In this document: in pieces, positions 1-9,571 of the stretch | Numbering within the stretch: the stretch's first letter is position 1 | How the letters are laid out: every line of letters starts with the position of its first letter | DNA from: Hippopus hippopus | Lineage: Eukaryota; Mollusca; Bivalvia; Cardiida; Cardiidae | DNA length: 64,000 bases | Assembly (NCBI GenBank): GCA_946811185.2 | Contig: OX328098.1 | Coordinates: forward strand, 42,905,650-42,969,649 | Reading direction: 5' to 3' | The notes under the pieces: model-generated | Databases searched by the model: none | What the model was told of the DNA's origin: nothing | What the model saw: only the letters and a program-made list of their open reading frames with translations | Made by a program: the position numbers and the translations under genes

Positions 1-29
1 TGCTAAATAATTGTTTCAGACCGCCAGCC

Positions 30-247
30 CTAACCCTTTTCCAATGGACAAATTACAGACATACCTAAACTGAAAGCATTTGCTGATGACAAATTGAATG
101 TGGCTCAAATTTAATGGAATTTTTTTCTGAAAAAGTGGAAAGCATTGTGCAAAAAGGTGAAAATGCTGGTTTTCTTCTTTTTCCACAATGTTTTCATAAA
201 CTGTCTTTCTCAAGTCATTTAAATAGGGAATTATGTGACAAAGGGTT
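30..247 (-). mobile_element. Family 1 MITE, reverse orientation, diverged
   Basis: Starts CTAACCCTTTTCCAATGGAC; internal GAAAGCATTTGCTGATGAC and GTGGCTCAAAT match family 1. The central hairpin is decayed. Confidence 0.5.
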
Positions 248-446
248 GAAGTTTAGATTGGAAACGGTAAGTAGAGTACCAAGTGGTTGAAATGTAGATT
301 GGAAACAGTAAGTAGAGTACCAAGTGGTTGAAATTTAGAATGGAAACAGTAAGTGGAGTACCAAGTGGTTGAAATTTAGATTGGAAATGGTAAGTAGAGT
401 ACTAAGTGGTTGAAATTTAGGATGGAAACAATAAGTAGAGTACAAG
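244..446. repeat. Tandem array, five copies of a 41-bp unit
   Basis: Units start at 244, 285, 326, 367 and 408 with GGTTGAAATTTAG and each contains GTAAGTAGAGTAC or a close variant. Copies differ by one to four bases, so the expansion is fairly young. Confidence 0.5.
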
Positions 447-556
447 GCTGTTAGTGTGTACAGACGTCAGACTGTTTTTGTTCATTGCCTGCCAGATGAA
501 TATCACAAAACTTTGTCAGTTCTTAAAAAAAAAAGAAAAAGAAAATTTAAGCAAGT

Positions 557-782
557 TTAACCCTGTACCACATAATTCCAACTTTCAATGACCCTGAGGA
601 AGAAGCCTTTTCAAAAATTGTGGAAAGAGGGGAAAATGCTGATAACAAGCATTTTATCTTTTCCCAAAATGTTTTCCATCCTATCAAGGACAAATTTTGT
701 CATTTAGGTGACATTTAATTTGTCAACTGCAAATGCTTTAAATTTGGACCTATCCAATATTTTGTTATCTGGCAAAGGCTAA
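557..782 (+). mobile_element. Family 1 MITE
   Basis: TTAACCCTGTACCACATAAT start, central GAGGGGAAAATGCTGATAAC hairpin, end TCTGGCAAAGG. Moderately diverged. Confidence 0.5.
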
Positions 783-1032
783 GGCCTATTTTTTCTACGG
801 GGTTGTGTTCTTGGTACTTGCCTTATTGCTACAATTTACATGATTACCTACAACATAGGTTTAAAAAAAGAAGAATAAAAAAAAACTCCACCTCTATCTA
901 TATTTAATTCTTTTGCCAAATTTTCATGGAAGTGTCCTGGGGTAAGACACTTTGGAGCCCTGGCCTAGAACTGATTAAAGTTAGGAAACAGATGAATGAA
1001 TGTGCTGTTGTTGTGATATGGTAGAAGTAATG

Positions 1033-1252
1033 TTAACTCTTTACCACACGATTCCGACTTTTAACGACCCTGGGAAAGAAGCCTTTTGAAAACATTGTAG
1101 GAAAAGGAGAAAATGCTGGTAACCAGCTTTTCCCACAATATTTTCTACACTATCAAAGAAAGATTGCACCATTTGAGCCACATTGAAATTGTCGTCTGCA
1201 AATGCTTTCAATTTTTAAAAGGCTTAAATTTAGTCGTCTGGTAAAAAGTTAA
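1033..1252 (+). mobile_element. Family 1 MITE
   Basis: TTAACTCTTTACCACACGAT start and GGTAAAAAGTTAA end, with TTAA at both borders. The right arm of the hairpin has lost about ten bases. Confidence 0.5.
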
Positions 1253-1383
1253 AGGCATTGTGAAAAACCTTTTCATCAGTCAGTCAGTTCTTGATATTAC
1301 AGAAATGTCTCTTTAATAATTGAGGAACTGTAATTTTAGCCCTGAATTTTATAGTGATTTATTTATTTAATTGTGAGACAGAT

Positions 1384-1562
1384 AACCATTTACAATACAA
1401 TCCTGTGTTTAAAACAACCTCTACAGAAAATGGCTGTAGAATTAATTTTAGGAAAAGAAGAAAATGATTGTAACCAGCATTTTCTCCTTTTCCCACAATG
1501 TTTTTCACCCTTGCAAAGACAAATATCATTACTTGAGCCACATTCAATTCACCATCTGCAAC
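1384..1562 (+). mobile_element. Family 1 MITE, 3' part missing
   Basis: Hairpin AGGAAAAGAAGAAAATGATT to ATTTTCTCCTTTTCCCACAA is intact. The copy stops at CATCTGCAAC, where the pogo-like element begins; its right end is not found beyond that element. Confidence 0.5.
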
Positions 1563-1564
1563 TA

Positions 1565-2522
1565 CAGTTAAACTTCGGTGGCTCGAATATGGGTAATTTC
1601 GAATACCAAAGAAAGCTCGAACAATGATATCGGTCCCGGCAAAATCTCTATATAATTCATATTGTTCTACCTCGGAAAGCTCGCACAACCCTTAATTGGA
1701 ACTTTCGAACACATATCGCGGTCCCGTCATTCATTTTCCTGTGTATTTTACCTCTCAAAAGTCGAACAAAGGGTTAGTCAACAATCAGACGTTGGGTTTT
1801 ACACTTGCATGGTTAATTGGATACGCCGGTAATCGTCTGTCAAATATTGGATAAGGTGCATGTTTTTAACACTTACTGTAAAATATACACACACTTGATC
1901 AAAGTGTCAATTACAAATTGTTTAGCCGTGATTGAATAATCGCTTTGCTTTTAATTTTTTGTTTTTCGAGGTGGTTGACCTAAATTACAGGTCAAGTCAT
2001 TTTTCTGACGCATGAAGAGTATTGCTTTTCCACACATTAAGTTCCATTAACCGCAACTGTGATCTTAATCCGCACATGTAGCGTTGATAGAAGTTATAAT
2101 TAGAACATAAACAAGGTAATGTTTTGCTCTCGATATCTGCAAATGTCCTTTTTTTTCTGATAAAATGACTTTTAGATATGTGCAAAGAAAATGACCCCAG
2201 GAATCGGCCGTTTAACTGGTGAAAATAGCTTGCTTTCGGCCGAAATGGATACTCTCAAAAAAAAAAGAAAAACATTAACAGAGCATATCGGCCGAAAACA
2301 AGCCATTTTCACTAATTAGACAGCCGATTCCTGTAAAATGACAAAGGTATGTGGTGTGTTCTGTGTGATATTTCCAAATACAAAAGTCATAAGTATGCAA
2401 TAAGAATACGTGTAACTCGTTCACTGACCACTTCGTACCTTGAAATATGGATACGTCGAACTACCGATATTTCGAACAAATTACCTAGTCCCAGGGGTGT
2501 TCGAGCTTCCGAAGTTTGACTG
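1565..2522. mobile_element. Non-autonomous pogo/Tigger-like DNA transposon
   Basis: Ends CAGTTAAACTTCGGTGGCTC and, inverted, CAGTCAAACTTCGGAAGCTC, flanked by TA on both sides (1563-1564 and 2523-2524). CAGT starts with a TA duplication are typical of Tc1/mariner-pogo. About 958 bp with no transposase frame. It sits in a family 1 MITE and itself hosts a foldback element. Confidence 0.5.
2198..2333. mobile_element. Foldback MITE nested in the pogo-like element
   Basis: Inverted arms of about 45 bp beginning CAGGAATCGGC and containing CTTTCGGCCGA, with an A-rich loop. AAAATGAC occurs on both sides (2188-2195 and 2335-2342), offset by one or two bases, suggesting an 8-bp duplication as in hAT elements. 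Confidence 0.5.
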
Positions 2523-2572
2523 TAATCTTAACAAGGATTAACCTAAATTCTTGTTGTTTGGTTAGGAGTTAA

Positions 2573-2745
2573 AGTTACAGTTTAATTCTTTAATTACTGA
2601 ATTAATAAATTGCATTTTCTCAAAGGCTACAAGTACAGTTTCGCTGCAAGATCAAGAGAGAGATCAGACTGCATGATCTGTGCAGCCTGATCTTGATGTA
2701 CACTGTCCACAAAAGCTTCTGGTGTTGTCTATGGTATGGAAAGAG
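2573..2745 (-). mobile_element. Family 3 MITE, reverse orientation, TTAA borders
   Basis: TTAA at 2569-2572 and 2746-2749, end ATGGTATGGAAAGAG. Contains GATCAGACTGCATGATCTGT and a CTGATCTTGATGTACACTGT arm. The same element in the opposite orientation is at 12618-12832. Confidence 0.5.
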
Positions 2746-2910
2746 TTAAGGAATGGGCCTATTGTGCAATATATTAACTAAACTTACCAGTACTTACAAA
2801 AAATGTTATGATACTTCTTCATCAATATTACTGAAGAGAAAGAGACGAAAAAAAAAAAAACCCAAGAGAATCCTCTTTTATCAGCATCCAAAGTACCTTT
2901 TCCCATAACC

Positions 2911-3106
2911 AGGGTCTGTATTCACCAACCATTTTAAGAATATTCTTTGTCTGATTCTCAAATATTTTCCAGATGTGAAAGTAAAACTTATGATTAGCTA
3001 AACCAAATGATATAGCCAATCAAAAGTTGTGTTACTTTCAAATTGAGAAAACTCTTCCGCATAAGACTAAGAATATTCTTAAGAATGGTTGGTGATTATG
3101 GACCCA
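2911..3106. mobile_element. Foldback MITE with about 40-bp inverted arms
   Basis: Left arm GGGTCTGTATTCACCAACCA then AAGAATATTCTT; right arm is its complement ending GGTTGGTGATTATGGACCC. No clear target duplication. Confidence 0.5.
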
Positions 3107-3481
3107 GATTTTGTAGAAAAGAGATTGATTATTAGCGAAAAGGATTAGTGAAAGGCCCATTTATAGTTTGTAAAGAAGGTCACTCTTCTGCGTCAGACTA
3201 CATAAAATGGATCTTCTCAACCGGTCAAAAAACCAAAATAGCTGCCATTTATGGGCAAGTTTGGCAGAATGTCCCACAAAATACATGTATGTTAGTTTAA
3301 AGAAAAATTAGACTGCATGTTTTACCCAGTCTGATCTCATTCTAGGCTTTCTACAGCAATACCTCATGTTCTCTCAAAGGTAAATATGGATTAGATTGAT
3401 GGGCCTGTCATGTTACTCTATACATGTACTCATAATGTGATATATTGATTTTATATTGATCATGTTTTCTTTTCAATTTTC
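3107..3481. other. No gene or recognised repeat
   Basis: AT-rich sequence without a supported feature on either strand. Confidence 0.5.
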
Positions 3482-3713
3482 AACCCGTTACCACATAATC
3501 CCAAGTTTTAGTGACCCTGAGAAAGAAACCTTTTGGAAAGACTTTGGGAAAAGGAGAAAATACTGGCAACCAGCATTTTCTCCTGTTCCCACAATCTTTC
3601 TCTGCCCAATCCCAGACAAATCCATCACCAATTAGTCACATTTGTCATCTGCAAATGCTTTTGATTTGAGCCAGTCCAAGAATGTCGTATGGTAAAGGGT
3701 TAACTTAAACATT
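3482..3713 (+). mobile_element. Family 1 MITE
   Basis: Starts AACCCGTTACCACATAATCC, ends GTATGGTAAAGGGTTAA, hairpin around 3550-3600. Confidence 0.5.
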
Positions 3714-3794
3714 ATTTTGTAGGCTTGATCGCCCTAGATTCAGAATGCCAGTTCCCTATTCAAATTGAATAATCTATCAATTCTCCAACAGATG

Positions 3795-4080
3795 GCACGA
3801 TTTTGGACTTGTCCATCAAGAAGGAGCTTGCAGAGAAAACATTGAATGTTGCTCAAATGGTGAGATCTTTGTCTGGTGAAGGGTGGAAAATCCTTGTGAG
3901 AAAAGAAATGTTACTGTCCCAATAGTGTTTTCAAAAGCCTCTTTGCTCGGGTTCATACTTTAAACAGGAATTGTTTGGTGGATGGTTAAATCTTTACAAA
4001 ATAACAAAATTTTGGACTTGTCTGATTTGAAAGCATCAATTGGTCATACATTTAACAGGGATTGCCTAGTGGACAGATAA
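3795..4080 (-). mobile_element. Family 1 MITE remnants
   Basis: Degraded copy (GGACTTGTCCATCAAG, TTGCTCAAATGGTGAGAT, GGAATTGTTTGGTGGATGG) followed by a second fragment with AAAATTTTGGACTTGTCTGA. Confidence 0.5.
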
Positions 4081-4109
4081 ATCAATGCTAAAGTGCAAAA
4101 GTTTAGCCT

Positions 4110-4345
4110 TTTTTTTTTTTTTTTTGGTACTTTTAAAAGTAGGTCAGAAGTTGCCAGTTTGCTCTGTCTATTGGTTACTTTTTACCTGATTTCAAAATTC
4201 ATTTTTTCTGCCAGCCACTAACACTTTGACGGGCCATACATTAACAGATTGTCACCCTCACAATAATTTTCATACTTTTGAATAGTATCATTTACATTCA
4301 AATGCATTTTAACACCTGCTTTGTTTACTTTCGGCTGCTATTGGA
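4110..4345 (+). mobile_element. Partial copy of the foldback element at 12839-13173
   Basis: ATACTTTTGAATAGTATCAT, CAAATGCATTTTAACACC and CTTTGTTTACTTTCGGCT match the right arm of that element; the left arm is missing. Confidence 0.5.
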
Positions 4346-4349
4346 CCTT

Positions 4350-4574
4350 TAACTCTTTACCTAATGACAAAATTCCAGACTGGTCCAATTTAAAAGCATT
4401 AAGCCGACAATAAATTGAAGATGGCTAAGATCACAAGATTTTTCTCTTGAAAGGTAGAAAATATTGTAGGAAAGGAGAAAATGCTGGTTACCAGCATTTT
4501 CTTCTTTTTCCACAGTGTTTTGAAAGACTCTCTTCTCCAGATTTATTAAAGCAGGAAATTGTTTGGTAAGGAGT
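4350..4574 (-). mobile_element. Family 1 MITE
   Basis: TTTAACTCTTTACCTAATGA start, hairpin GGAGAAAATGCTGGTTACCA intact, ATTGTTTGGTAAGGAG end. Confidence 0.5.
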
Positions 4575-4865
4575 TCAAAATCCAACGAGCAATCACTTGA
4601 TTTCCTCCAAGAAGTTCAACATCTGACAACCTTGTTTTTATAAGGTTTGATTTGTCAGAAATAGGGATTTTTCTTGATGCTAAATTGCTTATACAAATTA
4701 TGCTAGTCAATGAACTTCTTGCTCCAAATGCCATGAGCCAGATTAAAGTTTTTAAGAAAAATAACTCATGCTAGAATGAAGAAAAAGTAAGTTGCTTCCC
4801 TTTGCATACTTTTGTTTGTTATCTGATTTATACATGTATCATTCATTACCTCACAGGTTGGAATT

Positions 4866-5100
4866 TAACTCTACCAGATGACAAAATTTTGAACTAGTCC
4901 AAATCTAAGGCATTTGCAGATGGCAGATGGGTCTCAAACAATGAGATTTCTGTAGAAATGAGACAAAAACAGTGTAGGAAAAGAAAAAAAATGCAGGTTA
5001 CCGGCATTCATCCTTTTCCTACAATGTTGCCAACATCCTTCTTCCTCTGAGATTTGTATGATAATGGTTCATGTGTCACAATAGTATACAGTTTTAGCTG
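4866..5100 (-). mobile_element. Family 1 MITE, diverged
   Basis: TTTAACTCTACCAGATGACA start and a decayed hairpin; right end unclear. Confidence 0.5.
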
Positions 5101-5216
5101 CATAAAAGATCACTGAAAAAGGAGATGCTGCTTTTAACACCAATTATTTCATTTATACCTCATTATTTAGCTATCATTCAAAAAAGACATTTTTTAAGTT
5201 ATTCATGGTACCTGTA

Positions 5217-5398
5217 AACTGTTCACCAGATGACAAAATTTGAGACCGAATTTTGGTTAAAATAATGAGATTTGTCAATAACTGTGGGATAAGGAGAAAA
5301 TGCTGGCAACAAGTATTTTGTCCTGTTCGCACAATGGTTTCAAAAGCCTTTATCCTCAGCGTCTTAAAAACATGTGATTGTTTGGTGAAGAGTCAAGG
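5217..5398 (-). mobile_element. Family 1 MITE, internally deleted
   Basis: CCAGATGACAAAATTTGAGA start, hairpin AAGGAGAAAATGCTGGCAAC, end GATTGTTTGGTGAAGAG. Confidence 0.5.
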
Positions 5399-5490
5399 AG
5401 TTGATTTTGATTAGGAAGTCCAGGTTGGCTTCTGGCTTGTGGACCCAGTCATGTTAAACAGATTGATCTAGCATACAGTTTCCAGTTTTT

Positions 5491-6247
5491 AGCTCACCTG
5501 AGCAGTGAAGTGCTCGAGGCGACCTGTGAATGTACTGTGTATGGCCTCTAATTTGTTTGTTGTGAAGTTTGACCCTGTGTATGCTCTACAGGCTACATTT
5601 TCAGTATGATACCCATGAAACTTAGTCAAAATATTTGTTTTGATAAAAACCCTTTCATCAGTCCAAAAATGGGTCACTTTGGTTAAAAAATTAGATGACT
5701 CAGGGTCAAAACTTTGACAAACTTTTTGTACGCTGTAGAGGCCACATTTTCTGTCCAATACTGATGAAAGTTGGTCAGAATGTTTGTCTTTAGGATATTT
5801 AGGATGTGATTGAGAAAAAGCGTGTGTACACTCTTGAGGCCACATTTTTAGTTCAATACTCATAAGAATTGATCAGAATGTTTGTCTTGATGATATCTCA
5901 GATTTGAAAATGGATCACATCAGGTAAAAAGTAGGTCACTGAGAAAGAAATCTTAGAAAAACCTTGTGTACACTCTTGAGGTCACATTTTCAGTCCAGTA
6001 CTGAAAGTTGGTCAAATTGTGCGTCTTGATAATATCTGCAAGCTTGAAAATTGGTCTTGATTGATAAAAAAGTTGGTCACAAGACAAATCCTAAAAAGAG
6101 CATATGTACACTCTACACATTTTCAGTCCAATACTCATGAAAGTTTGTTAGAATATTTATCTTGATATCTCGGAAGAGATTTGAAATGGGCCATATTGTG
6201 ACAAAAAGACTCAGATTGGCAACTCTGGGCCATCAAGCTCTCTTGTT
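5491..6247 (+). mobile_element. Helitron/pearl-like element with internal tandem units
   Basis: Begins AGCTCACCTGAGCAGTGAAG, ends GGGCCATCAAGCTCTCTTGT. About five degenerate units of 120-140 bp carry ACACTCTTGAGGCCACATTT, ACTCATGAAAGTT and TCAGAATGTTTGTCTTGAT. A short terminal hairpin with CTCTTGTT and no coding capacity fits Helitron-related non-autonomous elements known from bivalves as pearl elements (inference). Confidence 0.5.
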
Positions 6248-6342
6248 TAAGATATTCTGGGGGAAATATCTGCATTTTTTAAGCGACTCAGAAAGTTTGT
6301 TCCATTTTATTTTGTACTTGTAGTGTTTAGCAGTACATGGGT

Positions 6343-6572
6343 AAACTCTTTCCCAAACAACAGAATTTAGACTTGTCCTAAATTGAAAGCATTTGCATAT
6401 GCACCAGTTAAATGTGACTCAAATTAGGAGAATTGTATATAAAAGCGTAGAAAACATTTTTGGAAAAGGAGAAAATGTTGACTACCAGCACTGTCTCCTT
6501 TTCCCACAATTTAATCTAAACCCCCATTTCAGAGCTGGAAAATCAATGGATAGTTTGGTAAAAGGTTAAACA
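6343..6572 (-). mobile_element. Family 1 MITE
   Basis: TAAACTCTTTCCCAAACAAC start and ATAGTTTGGTAAAAGGTTAA end; hairpin recognisable at 6455-6510. Confidence 0.5.
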
Positions 6573-6762
6573 AATGAATGCTATCTAAAAGCATTTTATT
6601 AACATTTGAGAATTAATAGTGAACAAAATTACCCTCAAATGTATTTTTTATGTATTTTCCATAATACAGCCTGTCAAAGAATACTTTTGCTAACAATGGT
6701 CTATCACAGATCCTTTACATAACATGTGCGCATCTTCACATTTTCATATGGAAGACTCTTAT

Positions 6763-6965
6763 CCCTTTACCAAACAACAAAATTTTAGCCTGGTTCAAAT
6801 TGAAAGCATTTTCAGATGAAAATAATTGTGACTCAAACAAAAGGCTTTTGAAAGGGCAGGAAACATTGTGGGAAAACAAGAAAATTCTAGTTACCAGCAT
6901 TTTCTCCTTTTTCTGCAATGCTTTCAAATGCCCTCTCACTCAGGGTCGTTAAAACTTGATATGGT
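6763..6965 (-). mobile_element. Family 1 MITE, diverged
   Basis: TCCCTTTACCAAACAACAAA start, GGAAACATTGTGGGAAAACA then ACCAGCATTTTCTCC hairpin. Confidence 0.5.
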
Positions 6966-7162
6966 ATGAGTTATAGCATTGTGGTCAATGATTAAACTGC
7001 AAAAATAAGTGAAAGCTGTCTTTTGGCAAGGATTTTTTTGTTTTTGTTATTTTTCAATTTTAATTCTGTTTTGTATGGTTGAATGGTCAATGGTTTCACA
7101 AGCCTCTTCCCAAGGGCCATAAAAACTTGGGATTATTTGAAGAAGGGGCTAAGTCATTGGAT

Positions 7163-7378
7163 ATTCCCTAACGCTATACCAAACAACAAATTTGTCCAAA
7201 TCCAAAGAATTTGCAATCAACAAATTAAAATTAATGTGATTCAAATTGTAAGATTTGCCTGTGATAGGGTAGAAAGCATTTGGGGGGAATGGAGAAAATA
7301 CAAGCATTTTCTCCTTTTCTCAATATTTATTCAAAAGCTTTCTTCTGTGTTAGAATTTGTGATTGTGTAGTAAAAATT
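7163..7378 (-). mobile_element. Family 1 MITE, diverged
   Basis: CGCTATACCAAACAACAAAT start, GATTCAAATTGTAAGATTTG, end GATTGTGTAGTAAAAA. Confidence 0.5.
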
Positions 7379-7611
7379 TAATTTAGATGTCGCTGTATGT
7401 AATGGTAATATGTTTGAAGAGAGATTGGGAAACTGAGGTCAAATTTGCGGACATAATGAAGAACTTATCAGTATATTGGATACTGTCAATGTTCAAACAA
7501 TAGCAAAAAAAGTAAACATTCCCTTGTATTGACGGCACTTGAAAATTAAAAGCATACATGGGTATTTGTTTGATTGAACCTATCACATTATTGACTTTTT
7601 ATGGATAATCT

Positions 7612-7836
7612 TAATCCTTTACAACAATTCTGAGTTAAACGAACCTGAGAATTAAGATATTTGAAAACATGGTAGGAAAAGGAGAAAATATTGTAACCAA
7701 CATTTTCTTCTTTCCTACAATGCTTTCTATCCTTCCCAAAATAAATTTCAATTTTTGAGTCATATTTATTTTGTCATCTGCAAAATGCTTTCAATTTGGG
7801 TAAGTCAAACTTTTTCTAGTTTGGGAAACAGTTAAA
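7612..7836 (+). mobile_element. Family 1 MITE
   Basis: TTAATCCTTTACAACAATTC start, hairpin around 7672-7727, TTTGGGAAACAGTTAA end. Confidence 0.5.
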
Positions 7837-7973
7837 ATTTCATACCATTAATGATAGAAAATGATTATCAATTAGAATGTTTTGCAAGACCTTTCTTTTT
7901 GCTTCACCTTTTACAATTTAAAATACCAGCTACATGTATTGTTTGAGCTACCAAAGCAGGTTACCCTATGTTT

Positions 7974-8548
7974 ACACCCTGTTCCAGGCAGCCAGGGCAG
8001 CCCTTTTTGTCCAAAACATGGTGTGCTGTGAGACTTTGTTCGTTCTTCCTCCATTTACCAAGTTTAGTTAAGTCTCTTTACAGTACCTCACGGTATCAAT
8101 GACAAGCCGTGGAGGGAACCCTACACCTACACTATGTCCTGGGAGCCACGAAAGCCATGTTTCTGACAACCGTGGACAAAACAGGATTGACATAATACAA
8201 CACAGAAAAACAGGACAAGCAAACTTGTGATTGCCGGGGTTGCCGTGCCAGATTTTTGACTGTCAAAAAATTTGCCACAGCAGTCCCGGTGCTGATGAGA
8301 AACCTAACAGACAGTAGCGGAACGGGCTGATCGTTGCGTTCTCCTATGGCCTGATCAATACCAGTGAAAAAAGGGCTTCCACGTCCAAGCACGGATCATC
8401 TCTTAGTCTTGTTACGGCTTATTACGTGGTGGTAAGTTGTGATGCGATCAAGGTTACTTATCCCGTTCCTCTACGTTGTATTACGTTAATCCCGTTTTGT
8501 CCATGGTAGTTTGAAATGGGGCCGCCCTGGCTGGTGGGAACATGGTGT
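7974..8548. mobile_element. Non-autonomous DNA transposon with CAGCCAGGGCRGCCC inverted ends
   Basis: Left ACACCCTGTTCC then CAGCCAGGGCAGCCC; the right end is the inverted GGGGCCGCCCTGGCTG then GGGAACATGGTGT. GTCCAAAACATGG and TTTTGTCCATGG are inverted just inside. GC content is higher than around it. No transposase and no clear target duplication. Confidence 0.5.
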
Positions 8549-9051
8549 ATGGTTAGAAATTACACAAAGGGCAGAATTGAAGCAGAGGAAAATGTCCTGT
8601 TTCAAGCAGTTTGAACTTTTCAAGCAATGCCTTTCGAAATTCTCTGCTTTTAGGGCAGTATATGGCTGTCTGTTCTTTTGAGTGAGGTTTTCCCCTCTTG
8701 GTTAATGAATAGGCATTTTTAGCTTGGTTGTTTTCAAGAAAAACATGGAGTTATTGTCATGGCCGTGGCAGTGGTGTATTCTCGGTCTGCGTTTTGTAAA
8801 AACTTCGTAGTATCTTTCTTATTACTGAAGATATTTACTTCAAACTTGGACAAGTCGTTAGCTATTAAAAGGGTAACCTAGATAAGAGGGGCAAATAACC
8901 ATCAAATTATTTTGACACAGTTATGCCCCTTTTCAACTTAGAATTTTCAAAAACATACCTTGGTAATTACTGAAGATATTTGCTGTCTTGAAACATGGAG
9001 TAGTTGTTAACTATCAAAAGGGGAACCTTTACATCAGGGACAGATAACCAT

Positions 9052-9250
9052 TGTTACGGGAGACCACCCGTTCATGCATGGCTTCATCCTGATTTAAATA
9101 CAACACCTAACAACTGCATTAGGGAGAATTCTCTTTAGCTCAGTGGTTATGGTGTTGGCCTTTCGTCCGGGCGTTCTAGGTTCGAATCCTGCCCGGTCCC
9201 TGTATTTCTGCCATGCATTTGTTCATTTGTTTCTTTGCTATGTTCATAAG
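9052..9250 (+). repeat. 5' LTR of the TRIM
   Basis: 199 bp. Shares with the 3' LTR the GGGAGACCAC start, the CATGCATGGCTTC stretch, GGGAGAATTCTCTTTAGCTC and the TGCATTTGTT region near the end. Contains a tRNA-like block at about 9130-9200. Confidence 0.5.
9130..9200 (+). ncRNA. tRNA-like Pol III promoter block in 5' LTR
   Basis: A box TAGCTCAGTGG at 9136-9146 and a perfect B box GGTTCGAATCC at 9179-9189, 33 bases apart, in tRNA order. No convincing acceptor stem, so this is a derived sequence and not a functional tRNA gene. Confidence 0.5.
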
Positions 9251-9251
9251 A

Positions 9252-9269
9252 TGGGGGCTCGTCCGGGAT
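9252..9269 (+). promoter_or_regulatory. Primer binding site, complementary to tRNA-Pro 3' end
   Basis: TGGGGGCTCGTCCGGGAT is the exact complement of the 3' 18 nucleotides (CCA included) of metazoan tRNA-Pro, the same primer site used by gammaretroviruses and many LTR elements. It starts one base after the 5' LTR. Confidence 0.5.
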
Positions 9270-9346
9270 TGGCCATTGAGCCATTTGTTGTCTAATTAAT
9301 AGACTTACTGCCTAATTAGCCTTTCTGTCATCAAAATGATGACTTT

Positions 9347-9355
9347 AAGAGGGGG
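9347..9355 (+). promoter_or_regulatory. Polypurine tract before the 3' LTR
   Basis: AAGAGGGGG two bases upstream of the 3' LTR start, the expected place for plus-strand priming. Confidence 0.5.
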
Positions 9356-9357
9356 TG

Positions 9358-9571
9358 TGTTATGGGAGACCACTCCTTCATGCATGGCTTCACCTGATTT
9401 AAGTACAACACCCAACAGCTGCGTTAGGGAGAATTCTCTTTAGCTCAGTGGTTATGATGTTGGTCTTGTAAACCTCAAAAAACGAGGATATTTGTATGCA
9501 CGGGTTCGAATCCGGCCAGGTGCGGTTTGTATTTGAGCTATGCATTTGTTGTGAACTTTCATGTTCTTAAG
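9358..9571 (+). repeat. 3' LTR of the TRIM
   Basis: About 214 bp. Differs from the 5' LTR mainly in the tRNA-like block, where an extra hairpin-like insert of CTC, an A-run and GAG follows the anticodon arm. Confidence 0.5.
9435..9527 (+). ncRNA. tRNA-like Pol III promoter block in 3' LTR, tRNA-Thr-like anticodon arm
   Basis: A box TAGCTCAGTGG, then GGTCTTGTAAACC, which is the anticodon arm of tRNA-Thr (anticodon TGT), then a short CTC/GAG hairpin insert and B box GGTTCGAATCC. The spacing is too long for a normal tRNA. Confidence 0.5.

Larger units (their letters stand above)
9052..9571 (+). mobile_element. Miniature LTR retroelement (TRIM) with tRNA-like promoter in its LTRs
   Basis: Two direct repeats starting TGTTAYGGGAGACCAC (9052-9250 and 9358-9571) flank 107 bp holding a primer binding site and a polypurine tract. 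The 5-bp sequence ACCAT lies immediately outside both ends (9047-9051 and 9572-9576). The interrupted host repeat has a sister copy without the insertion at about 8899-8935, which shows the empty site. No coding capacity is present, so mobilisation would depend on another element's proteins (inference from TRIM biology). The LTR ends TAAG rather than the usual CA. Confidence 0.5.

Noticed and set aside
244..446. CRISPR-like array
   Set aside because: Adjacent 41-bp units repeat in full without unique spacers, in a eukaryotic context.
8132..8392. 86-codon reverse frame in a GC-richer stretch
   Set aside because: Lies within a non-autonomous transposon with inverted ends; no domain.
9130..9200. 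Functional tRNA gene
   Set aside because: A and B boxes are good but the acceptor stem does not pair, and the block sits inside an LTR.
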